Origin: an uncultured Oscillospiraceae bacterium
Lineage (GTDB): Bacteria > Bacillota > Clostridia > Oscillospirales > Oscillospiraceae
DNA: 62,666 nucleotides
Assembly: GCA_934636655.1 (NCBI GenBank)
Contig: CAKUAS010000012.1
Location: 1-62,666, forward strand
Direction of reading: 5' to 3'
Made by a program: the position numbers and the translations under genes. Below are positions 6,909-14,479 of the stretch, in pieces (position 1 is the stretch's first letter; each line of letters opens with the position of its first letter). Below the pieces are notes generated by a model. The model did no database searches, was not told the DNA's origin, and saw nothing but the letters and a program-made list of their open reading frames with translations.

Positions 6909-9894
6909 CCTGACTGAACTGCAGAACCTTGTAGATCGTTTTCATGCTAATATCGAATTCTATAAAGATGCAAGAAATGCCTATAATGAGCATTCTTGCC
7001 GAATTGAATATATTGACCCTCTGTTAAAACTTCTGGGTTGGGATGTTGCAAACGAAAAGGGATTGGCACCTCAATATCGTGAAGTTATTGCGGAGAATTA
7101 TTCTACCCGTACTGATCGCCCTGACTATACCATTACGCTCAGAGGTGTGCCTAAATTCTTTGTAGAAGCAAAGAAGCCTGCGGTGGATATTACCAGAGAT
7201 GCAAATCCGGCGATCCAGACCAGAAAATACGGTTGGAACGCAAAGCATCGTCTGGCTGTTCTCACGAATTTTGAATATTTGGCGATCTACGATACCTGCC
7301 ATATTGCTCACGAAGATGACGGGTGTGCTGTGGCACGATACCGACTGTACCATTATACTGAGTATATAGAAAAGATTGATGAGATTGTAGCGTTGATTGC
7401 GAGAGATACCGTTTACTCTGGCGATTTTGACGCTTATTTGGACACAAACTTCCCTGCAACCGGGGGGCAAACCCAGCAGGTCGATACCCTATTTCTTTCT
7501 CAAATCAACGAATGGCGTATAGCTCTTAGCAATGAACTGTATGCTCAGGGTGGCCGATATGCGTCGTTGGAAGTGTTAAACGATGTTGTGCAGGAGTTTA
7601 TTAACCAAATTGTTTTCCTGAGAATTTGCGAAGATAGGAATCTGCCGCTGTATCACAAATTGAAGGATACCATTACAGATGACGAACAACTGCAATCAAA
7701 GCTGGAGGAATTGTTCCGTTCTGCTGACCGTCGCTACAATTCTGGAATGTTTTCCGGTGAAGATATTATTTTCGACCTTTCCTGCGAAGTAGTAAAAGGC
7801 ATGATTGAGGATTTGTATTATCCTCAAAGCCCTTATTTGTTTAATATTATCGAGCCTAATTTGCTTGGAAAGATTTACGAGATGTTCTTAACTGAACAGT
7901 TAGTGTTACTCGAAAATAATACCATAGGTCTTGGCAAAAAGAAGGATTGCCAGAACAGATCTGTTGTTACAACGCCCACGGAAATCGTCAAATATATGGT
8001 CGATAAAACGCTTTCCAAAGTATGTGAAGGTAAAACTCCTGCTGAGATTTTGAATATTAGTGTGGCTGATATTGCCTGTGGCTCTGGTATTTTCTTGGAA
8101 GAAGCATTTGCCTTTTTGCAGGATTACTGTGTGCAATGGTATATTGGCAATGGGCAAACAGATCATTTGATTGAGACTGGCATTGATTTATACAAACTGC
8201 CCCTTCAAGAGAAAAAAGATATTCTTTGCTCCTGTATTTACGGTATAGATATTGATATACATGCAGTTGAAGTAGCTAAATTTTCTTTGTTAATCAAGCT
8301 AATTGAAGATGAAACAGCTCCTTCTGTGGCAGAAGTTGTTCCCATTCTTCCTGATCTTGGTACCAATATTCAATTTGGAAACTCTCTTGTCAGCCAAGCT
8401 GAATTAAACGGAATCAGCGGTGCCAACCATCAGATGATGGAGATTGCGCCCTTCGATTGGAGCGCAATTAACAATGGCTGTAGATTTGATGTTATTATCG
8501 GTAATCCCCCATATGTGAATACCGAAGGAATGCATACGCTGTTGCCAAGCGCAGAAGTAGAAGTATACAAAAAGAAGTATAAGACATCGCACAAGCAATT
8601 TGACAAATACTTTATCTTCATTGAGCGGGCTATCAACAAGATAAAGGAAAACGGCTTGGTGTGCTATATTGTGCCTAATAAATTCTTTAAGATTGGCGCT
8701 GGCGAGAAGTTGCGTAGCCTAATTGCTATGGAACGGATGCTCGTCAGTCTGGATGACTTCGGGGATGCACAGTTGTTCGATGATAAAACCATCTACAGCT
8801 CAATTATCTTGCTTTCCAAGGAAAAACAGACAACTTTTGCTTATAACAGTGTTGATTCTGCTAACAAGCTATGGGCGGGCGAAAAAATTGATACTGTAGA
8901 GCTTTCTTCTACTGTACTCAATGAATTGCCGTGGAGATTGACAACGGATCTGGAGTTCCTCAAGATGCTTCAAAAATTAGATGCTGTTGCGGTTCCAATC
9001 ACCAAACACGCAAATATTTTCACCGGAATACAGACAAGTGCAGAACAGAAACGCACTTATTGGTTCTCCGATGAAGAAGTAACCAACGAGACCGAAGAAT
9101 GCTATACAATCCAGAGGGGTGGAAGAACTTTTTCCATTGAAAAGAGAATACTTCGCCCGTATTTCAAGCCGGTCAAGAAAGCGGAAAAAAGGCAAAACAC
9201 ATATAGCTATTTGACAACAAATAAGCATATTATTTTTCCTTATGATTCCACTGGGCAAGTTATTCCCCTGAATGAACTTCAAACGAATTATCCAGGGACG
9301 TACGAATATCTTGTAGCAAACTATGACATCTTGGCTCCAAAAGGGATTGTTTCGGGTGGAAAACGAGATGTTAACTATGCAACGGCGGATACATGGTATC
9401 GCTATGGTCGCCACCAGGCACTGACAGCATTTAATAACAGGAAGAAGCTCATTGTAGGAATTTTGAGCAAAGATCCCATGTATGCTCTCGATACAAATGA
9501 CTATTTGATTGCGTCGGGAGACACTGCTGGATACTGTGCTGTTTGTGAGCAAGAGGGTAGTCCTTATGCATTGGAATATATTCAAGCTTGGTTAACAAAC
9601 GAGTATACCGAGAAAATTTTGCAAATTATTGGTAGCGATTTTGAAAATGGTTTTTATTCCAGAGGTCGGTCTGTCCTTGTAACACTGCCATTTGTAGAGT
9701 TGAATTTCGGGGATTCCAAGCAGAAAGCCATCTACGATAGAGTTGTCGAAGCTACACGGGAAATTTATCGTATCAATGAAGAATTGAATGGTCAGCCTGC
9801 AAAACGTATTGCAGCTACACTACAAAGGCAGAAAGAAAGTCTGATTTCTGAAATTCAAGGATTGATTGGTTCTGTATATCGACTTGAATTCTAA
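6901..9894 (+). CDS. Type IIG (Eco57I-like) fused restriction enzyme and N6-adenine methyltransferase
   Basis: A 997-residue protein combining nuclease and methyltransferase. The N-terminal 150 residues look like an HSDR_N-type PD-(D/E)xK nuclease (RPDYTI at 73-78, EAK at 89-91). A helical linker follows. SAM-binding motif I is ADIACGSGIFL (D390), catalytic motif IV is NPPY (535-538), and the last 350 residues are the target-recognition region with a TaqI-like C-terminal part. Such enzymes cut at a fixed distance from an asymmetric site and methylate one strand. The domain order, and the separate methyltransferase that follows after 14 bp, match the Eco57I arrangement. Base composition is lower in GC than the chromosome beyond 14 kb. 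Confidence 0.9.
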   Translation: MTNLTELQNLVDRFHANIEFYKDARNAYNEHSCRIEYIDPLLKLLGWDVANEKGLAPQYREVIAENYSTRTDRPDYTITLRGVPKFFVEAKKPAVDITRDANPAIQTRKYGWNAKHRLAVLTNFEYLAIYDTCHIAHEDDGCAVARYRLYHYTEYIEKIDEIVALIARDTVYSGDFDAYLDTNFPATGGQTQQVDTLFLSQINEWRIALSNELYAQGGRYASLEVLNDVVQEFINQIVFLRICEDRNLPLYHKLKDTITDDEQLQSKLEELFRSADRRYNSGMFSGEDIIFDLSCEVVKGMIEDLYYPQSPYLFNIIEPNLLGKIYEMFLTEQLVLLENNTIGLGKKKDCQNRSVVTTPTEIVKYMVDKTLSKVCEGKTPAEILNISVADIACGSGIFLEEAFAFLQDYCVQWYIGNGQTDHLIETGIDLYKLPLQEKKDILCSCIYGIDIDIHAVEVAKFSLLIKLIEDETAPSVAEVVPILPDLGTNIQFGNSLVSQAELNGISGANHQMMEIAPFDWSAINNGCRFDVIIGNPPYVNTEGMHTLLPSAEVEVYKKKYKTSHKQFDKYFIFIERAINKIKENGLVCYIVPNKFFKIGAGEKLRSLIAMERMLVSLDDFGDAQLFDDKTIYSSIILLSKEKQTTFAYNSVDSANKLWAGEKIDTVELSSTVLNELPWRLTTDLEFLKMLQKLDAVAVPITKHANIFTGIQTSAEQKRTYWFSDEEVTNETEECYTIQRGGRTFSIEKRILRPYFKPVKKAEKRQNTYSYLTTNKHIIFPYDSTGQVIPLNELQTNYPGTYEYLVANYDILAPKGIVSGGKRDVNYATADTWYRYGRHQALTAFNNRKKLIVGILSKDPMYALDTNDYLIASGDTAGYCAVCEQEGSPYALEYIQAWLTNEYTEKILQIIGSDFENGFYSRGRSVLVTLPFVELNFGDSKQKAIYDRVVEATREIYRINEELNGQPAKRIAATLQRQKESLISEIQGLIGSVYRLEF

Positions 9895-9908
9895 AAGAGG
9901 TATAAACG

Positions 9909-11534
9909 ATGAGACTCAAAAAGGATAGTTCAGAGCAGAAATTAAGAGGAGCGTATTATACACCATTGCAGCTTGCAGATGCTATGGTGGAGCTTTTTGC
10001 GTCTCAAAATATTACTACCGTGTTGGAACCGAGTTGCGGTGATGGCGTATTTCTTGATGCGCTGCATAACCTTAATCTTCTGAATAAGGTGCATAAACTA
10101 ACAGCTGTTGAAATCGAACCCGATGAAGCCGAAAAAGTTCGAGACAGGTATTCTGAATTGGAGCAAATTGAGGTATGCACCGAGGACTTTTTTGAATTCT
10201 ATAATCGTGTTCTTGGCAAAGAACAGTACGATTTGATTTTGGGCAATCCTCCTTATATTCGCTATCAATATCTGAAAGAAAGTCAGCGAGAAATGCAATC
10301 TCAAATTCTGACTTCACATGGTATGAAAGCAAATAAGCTGATCAATGCGTGGGTTGCCTTTATTGTGGCCTGCGTACAGCTATTGTCCGAAAAAGGAAAA
10401 ATAGCGTTTGTTGTTCCGGCTGAAATACTTCAAGTTGCGTATGCAGAGGATCTGCGCCTATATTTAGCCAATAATCTTGCCAAAATTACCCTGATTACAT
10501 TTGAACAACTTGTTTTTCCTGATATTGAGCAAGAAGTCGTTGTATTTATTGGTGAGAAAGGTGAAGAAGAAAAAGGCATTCGCATCATTGAAATGAACGA
10601 TCTTAGTGGTTTTGCTCAGTTGGATCTATCTCAAAATGGATTCCAAAAGTTACAGCACGTCAAGGAAAAATGGACGAAGTATTTTGTAAACGCAGAGGAA
10701 ATGGCGCTGATTCAGGAGCTACGTGCAGATAAGCGTTTTGCTAAGTTTTCCGAATACGGCATAATCAATGTCGGAATAACCACAGGTAATAATGGCTATT
10801 TCTCCATTACGGAAGAAACAGCTGAGCAATATCAGTTAATGGAAGTAACACTTCCTTTGATTGGCAGAAGTTCTCATGCGCATGGAATATATTTCACGGC
10901 ACAAGATTGGGAGAACAACAAAATTGCAGGCAGGCGTGCCCGTCTCATCAACTTTCCTGAGATTCCGTATGATGAATATCCTGCAAAACATAAGGAGTAC
11001 ATTTCGCTCGGTGAAGCAAATGGCGAACACGAAGGCTATAAATGCTCCATCCGAGACAGATGGTATATTGTTCCTTCTGTGTGGGTTCCAGATGCGTTTT
11101 TCTTAAGAAGAAATAATTTCTATCCTAAGTTTGTACTGAATGAATGTGATGCAGTGTCAACAGACACTATGCACCGCATGAAGTTTAACGATGGCGTTAA
11201 TCCGCAGAATGTTCTTCTTGCCTATTATAACAGCATCTCCTTCGCTTTCACCGAAATTTGCGGACGGAGTTATGGTGGCGGTGTGCTTGAAATTCTCCCC
11301 GGCGAGATGGGCAACATTTTACTTCCAAAAGTGGAAAGGATTGATCCTGCGCTAAGGAATAAGTTGCTTGCACATATTGACACTATAGTGCGCAATGATG
11401 AAGACATTGAACTTGCGCTGGATGTTGTTGACGAAGAACTACTTGTAGACACATTGGGGATCGATCCTGAGATATGCCATAAATGCCGTGCTATCTGGAA
11501 AAAGATGCAGACACGCCGTTTAGGTAGAGGATGA
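9909..11534 (+). CDS. N6-adenine DNA methyltransferase partner of the type IIG enzyme
   Basis: A 541-residue DNA methyltransferase. Motif I is LEPSCGDGVFLDAL (E40-), motif IV is GNPPYIRYQ (N113-Y116), and residues about 290-500 form a recognition domain. YYTPLQLADAM at the N-terminus is motif X of gamma-class N6-adenine enzymes. In Eco57I-type systems this separate enzyme protects the host by methylating the strand or sites that the fused enzyme leaves. It begins 14 bp after the fused enzyme with AAAAGAGG as SD. There is no nuclease motif. The pairing with the preceding gene is inferred from order and size. Confidence 0.88.
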   Translation: MRLKKDSSEQKLRGAYYTPLQLADAMVELFASQNITTVLEPSCGDGVFLDALHNLNLLNKVHKLTAVEIEPDEAEKVRDRYSELEQIEVCTEDFFEFYNRVLGKEQYDLILGNPPYIRYQYLKESQREMQSQILTSHGMKANKLINAWVAFIVACVQLLSEKGKIAFVVPAEILQVAYAEDLRLYLANNLAKITLITFEQLVFPDIEQEVVVFIGEKGEEEKGIRIIEMNDLSGFAQLDLSQNGFQKLQHVKEKWTKYFVNAEEMALIQELRADKRFAKFSEYGIINVGITTGNNGYFSITEETAEQYQLMEVTLPLIGRSSHAHGIYFTAQDWENNKIAGRRARLINFPEIPYDEYPAKHKEYISLGEANGEHEGYKCSIRDRWYIVPSVWVPDAFFLRRNNFYPKFVLNECDAVSTDTMHRMKFNDGVNPQNVLLAYYNSISFAFTEICGRSYGGGVLEILPGEMGNILLPKVERIDPALRNKLLAHIDTIVRNDEDIELALDVVDEELLVDTLGIDPEICHKCRAIWKKMQTRRLGRG

Positions 11535-11571
11535 CAAATACTAATATCAAGCTGTGAAGGGTGGAGTTGAT

Positions 11572-12810
11572 TTGAAAATCGGCCTACATATACCGAAAGT
11601 TCATGATATGACAAATGATACAGTTGATGTTATATCTACCTCTGCTGTCACAGCGGATGCGTCAGCGGTAGTCTTGAGCCAGACGGAAATGATCCGGTTG
11701 AAGTTCTGCCCAACGCTGGTAGATAACGAAAAAGAACCCCATAAATCTGTTTCTGGAAAATTTCTATATGAAAAGAAACGGAAAAATGACACTGCCTTTC
11801 CGAGTGATGACAACGGGTCAGTAGTGAAGGTTTCTCGTGGCTCTGTCAAAGTCGGAGATTGGATTGAACTCAATTTAAGCACAAGTGAAACATATGAGCT
11901 TTACCAAGGTTTGAAGCGTCTATATGCGCTTTATGAAGATATGGGTGAAATCCCGTATGGTTCAGCTACTTACACCAGAGTAGACAGCAGTTTTCGCCAA
12001 TTCCTTTCAATTATTCAGAACGACCCTTCTGCGGCTCGGATGATTGGCAATGAAGAAAACTATGATCTTGTAAAAACGCTGCTTCGTCTTATTACTCAGA
12101 CCAGTTCTTTGGAATCGTTGAAAAGAAGCCTGACAGAGCTACAAGATGAAAACCTACAACATCTAACAAATTCTTTGAACATCGAAAAACTCCAACGAGT
12201 CGCAACGCTTATGGAAAATAATCTCGAAAATGACAGCGAGGAGTTTTGGCAGACCACCGTTTTCAAAGAAAACCAATGGGTTTTGGCTCAAATTTTTGCC
12301 TGTCCTTGTACGATATTTGCAGATAAAGCATATGTCGGCGGCAAAGGAATTAACAACAGTGGTGGAAATCTATGCGACTTCATTTATCAGAACAGTCTGT
12401 CTCAAAATGTGGCGTTGATCGAGATTAAAACACCATGTACTGAGATTATAGGAAACCAGTATAGAGGTACATATAGCTTTAGCTATGAATTGAGCGGAGC
12501 CGTAAATCAAGTTCTTAATTACAGAGATAAGCTAACAAAAGAATACTATTCCTTGTGCCATCAGGGCTCGGATTCTTTTGAAGTATTGTCACCCAAATGT
12601 GTCGTAATTATCGGAAAAATGGCCTCGCTAACACCAGGGCAAGTTGTGGCGTTTGAAAATTTCCGCAATAATTTGAGCAACCTTCTAATACTGACCTTTG
12701 ATGAACTTTACCAACGAATTGTAGATTTGATTGCTGTTCTTTCTGAGTCCCCGAATCAACATTCTGGAATTCTTGAACCGGAAAACGAAACAGAAGATTT
12801 GCCGTTCTGA
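11572..12810 (+). CDS. sduA: Shedu anti-phage nuclease SduA (DUF4263)
   Basis: A 412-residue protein. The C-terminal half carries the Shedu/DUF4263 nuclease core: EEFWQTTVFKENQWVLAQ, then CDFIY with Asp269, VALIEIKTP with Glu284 and Lys286 (D-ExK), and SYELSGAVNQVLNYRDKL. Shedu proteins are PD-(D/E)xK nucleases with family-specific N-terminal sensor regions that act against phages. The N-terminal 200 residues are not recognised. A TTG at 11572 is preceded by GGTGGAG at good spacing, whereas a GTG at 11554 has no SD; I prefer TTG. It is 37 bp downstream of the methyltransferase and 5 bp upstream of the HNH-like gene, so probably co-transcribed with both. Confidence 0.82.
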   Translation: MKIGLHIPKVHDMTNDTVDVISTSAVTADASAVVLSQTEMIRLKFCPTLVDNEKEPHKSVSGKFLYEKKRKNDTAFPSDDNGSVVKVSRGSVKVGDWIELNLSTSETYELYQGLKRLYALYEDMGEIPYGSATYTRVDSSFRQFLSIIQNDPSAARMIGNEENYDLVKTLLRLITQTSSLESLKRSLTELQDENLQHLTNSLNIEKLQRVATLMENNLENDSEEFWQTTVFKENQWVLAQIFACPCTIFADKAYVGGKGINNSGGNLCDFIYQNSLSQNVALIEIKTPCTEIIGNQYRGTYSFSYELSGAVNQVLNYRDKLTKEYYSLCHQGSDSFEVLSPKCVVIIGKMASLTPGQVVAFENFRNNLSNLLILTFDELYQRIVDLIAVLSESPNQHSGILEPENETEDLPF

Positions 12811-12815
12811 GAGAA

Positions 12816-13736
12816 ATGCCAGGAACCTACGATGTGATCCGTTCTTCTCGACAAATGCCAGACAGCGACTGGCCAATCAAAAATACAGCTTATCTACCCA
12901 TTGCCAAAAGATTACAGGCGAAGATGAAAGGATTGTATCTCATGGCAGGTTTTGACGAAAAACAACGCAGATGCAAATTATGCGGTAATTCTCATTCTGA
13001 CAGTGATATGAGTGAGGAACACTACCCTGCACGAAACACCGGAAATGAAGATGTTGTTGCGGTTGATCTCGAGAAAATGTTTGAAACATTTACTTCTAAG
13101 AGTATACATGCTGAGATAAGGGAAAAGCTGAGTCATGGGGAAAGGCTTGAGAATATTACTGGAGATATTTTTGACACTCAGTTAGCAACATCGCTATTTC
13201 CCAAAGGTAGAACTGCCCGAACTTTATGCCGTAAATGCAATACATTTTTAGGAAAGTATGATGAATCATACTTGAGGTTTTTTAAACTGGATGGAAACCC
13301 CAAGTCAATAAATGGTTTTCAACTACACACTAAATACCAGATCATTAAAGCAATTTACGCTAAATTTCTTTCAATTCCTGAAGCTGCCAGTGAATCATTC
13401 GATTTTATAGATTTTATTAGGGATGACGAATCTACTGTATACAATGGTAACTGGAAGATTTATTTTGTAAAACGGGACTTTAGTTCCGATCTGATGGGAA
13501 TGAAAGACATTAGAACCGGAAAAATAACATTTGACGAAGGTGTCGTTTATGAACTGTCCGATGATAAGTTTATCTTCAATCTGATGAACTTCCCAAAACA
13601 TTCGTGCTTTGAAATGACCAACCTTTTCGATATACTGAAAAAGAACTACAAATTGGTTGAAGGTGTTGGAGAAAGCGGCGGTTATCATGCACAGATTTTT
13701 ATGAGTAGCATATTTTCTCAAATGGATTTCCAGTGA
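12816..13736 (+). CDS. HNH-like zinc-binding protein coupled to Shedu
   Basis: A 306-residue protein with an HNH-type layout: CKLCG (C53, C56), EEHYPARN (E68, H69), then, after about 65 residues, TLCRKCNTFLGKYDESY (C138, C141, N142). The four cysteines would bind zinc, and His69 with Asn142 are in place for the beta-beta-alpha-metal fold. The insertion between the two halves is long. The C-terminal 150 residues are unrecognised. It starts 5 bp after the Shedu stop (SD GAGAG) and is the last gene before the element end. An effector nuclease is likely, but a purely structural zinc fold is possible. Confidence 0.6.
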   Translation: MPGTYDVIRSSRQMPDSDWPIKNTAYLPIAKRLQAKMKGLYLMAGFDEKQRRCKLCGNSHSDSDMSEEHYPARNTGNEDVVAVDLEKMFETFTSKSIHAEIREKLSHGERLENITGDIFDTQLATSLFPKGRTARTLCRKCNTFLGKYDESYLRFFKLDGNPKSINGFQLHTKYQIIKAIYAKFLSIPEAASESFDFIDFIRDDESTVYNGNWKIYFVKRDFSSDLMGMKDIRTGKITFDEGVVYELSDDKFIFNLMNFPKHSCFEMTNLFDILKKNYKLVEGVGESGGYHAQIFMSSIFSQMDFQ

Positions 13737-13985
13737 CTTTAGCATAAGCATAAAGTACACTTCCGAAAATCATGACTTGCTCTGGAAAAATGTTTTGATC
13801 TGTGCTATAATACACCTGAGCCAACCACAATCATCACCTTGTATGTAGTTGACCGTTTATCATCGCTGATAAGATTTTGATAAGTATCCATCGTACAGCT
13901 ATAATAATATGGGCAATCAAAATAATCAGAACAGCAGGCACAATATCTCATAAACAAAATTGTTTAAGATGCAAGTCCCTGCAAC
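13737..13985 (+). other. Right end of the element, non-coding
   Basis: No gene is visible between the HNH-like gene and the att core. The stretch holds an extended -10-like sequence (TGTGCTATAAT, 13800-13810) pointing out of the element, the right copy of the terminal direct repeat (13866-13889), and a GTTTAAG half-site (13962-13968) like those near the repressor gene. It is AT-rich, in contrast to the sequence after 14 kb. Confidence 0.5.
13866..13889 (+). repeat. Right copy of terminal direct repeat
   Basis: This matches 296-319 at 22 of 24 positions: CTGATAAG, A, TTTTGATAAG, T, ATCC. Similarity continues weakly for another 20 bp (TAC-GC-AT pattern). See the left copy for interpretation. 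Confidence 0.5.
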
Positions 13986-13998
13986 GAGTGGGAGTAAC
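13986..13998 (+). repeat. Candidate right attachment core (guaA 3'-end type)
   Basis: GAGTGGGAGTAAC encodes EWE-stop and matches 225-237 at 11 of 13 positions. It is followed within 5 bp by a strong terminator, as would be expected behind guaA. AT-rich element DNA stops here and GC-rich chromosomal DNA begins, which supports this as the element-chromosome junction. Confidence 0.55.
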
Positions 13999-14002
13999 GC
14001 TT

Positions 14003-14033
14003 AACCGGCGGCAGATACTCTGCCGCCGGTTTA
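14003..14033 (+). terminator. Strong hairpin behind the att core (probable guaA terminator)
   Basis: AACCGGCGGCAGA and TCTGCCGCCGGTT form a perfect 13-bp stem with a 3-nt loop and a short T tract. It has no gene of its own immediately upstream except the EWE-stop core, so it probably belongs to the original guaA transcription unit. Confidence 0.65.
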
Positions 14034-14034
14034 C

Positions 14035-14087
14035 TTGACAAGCGGCTGTCGGCTGGTATATCATACACATACCCCTAACGGTAAGGA
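14035..14087 (+). promoter_or_regulatory. csoR promoter with CsoR-like operator
   Basis: TTGACA (14035-14040) and TATCAT (14059-14064) are 18 bp apart. TACCCCTAACGGTA (14070-14083) follows, a CsoR-type half-palindrome between the start point and the SD AAGGAGG. This predicts autorepression relieved by copper. Confidence 0.65.
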
Positions 14088-14096
14088 GGCGCTGCC

Positions 14097-14372
14097 ATGA
14101 AACAGTGTATGGATTCGGACAACCTGCATCGCAGACTCAAAAAAATAATCGGCCAGGTTCAGGCCATTGACCGCATGATCGATGAGGACATACCCTGCGA
14201 AGAGATACTATCGCAGATAAACGCCGCGAAGAGTGCGCTAAACGGCTGCGGAAAGGTCGTGCTTGAAGGGCACATAAAGCACTGCGTGCGCGACGGCATC
14301 GAGCACGGCGACGCGGACAAGACCATCGAGAGCTTTACAAAAGCGGTCGAGCGCTTTGCAAACATGCAGTGA
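14097..14372 (+). CDS. csoR: CsoR-family copper-sensing repressor
   Basis: A 91-residue all-helical DUF156 repressor. The Cu(I) ligand triad expected of CsoR is present: Cys34 (DIPCEEIL), His59 and Cys63 (EGHIKHC). Residues LHRRLKKIIGQVQAIDRMI form the DNA-binding helix region. Copper binding releases it from GC-rich palindromes. Such palindromes occur in its own promoter and, twice, before the P-type ATPase gene that follows. AAGGAGG precedes the ATG. The Cys-His-Cys set argues for copper over nickel or cobalt (RcnR) or sulfide sensors (CstR, which lack the His). Confidence 0.9.
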   Translation: MKQCMDSDNLHRRLKKIIGQVQAIDRMIDEDIPCEEILSQINAAKSALNGCGKVVLEGHIKHCVRDGIEHGDADKTIESFTKAVERFANMQ

Positions 14373-14405
14373 AAGCGGAGGCATTTTGCCGCCGCTTTTT
14401 TCTTT
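14373..14405 (+). terminator. csoR terminator
   Basis: AAGCGG-A-GGCA pairs with TGCC-G-CCGCTT and is followed by a T-rich run. It separates csoR from the ATPase gene, which has its own promoter. Confidence 0.75.
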
Positions 14406-14411
14406 TACCTA

Positions 14412-14463
14412 TTGACAACCTATACCCCTACGGGTATAATGTGAGTATACCCCGTGGGGTATA
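14412..14463 (+). promoter_or_regulatory. Copper ATPase promoter with two CsoR-like operators
   Basis: TTGACA (14412-14417) and TATAAT (14435-14440) are 17 bp apart. The palindrome TATACCCCTACGGGTATA (14421-14438) fills the spacer and enters the -10 box; a second, perfect one, TATACCCCGTGGGGTATA (14446-14463), covers the transcription start and reaches the SD. Two tandem sites are expected to repress tightly. Confidence 0.85.
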
Positions 14464-14479
14464 TAAGGAGGACTTCCCA

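Noticed and set aside
6901..11534. BREX (PglX) or DISARM methyltransferase modules
   Set aside because: No pglZ, brxC, drmA or other partner genes are present, and the fused N-terminal nuclease plus separate methyltransferase fits the Eco57I arrangement.
13737..14096. Integration next to a tRNA gene
   Set aside because: No tRNA-like cloverleaf was found at either element end; the EWE-stop core and terminator fit guaA better.
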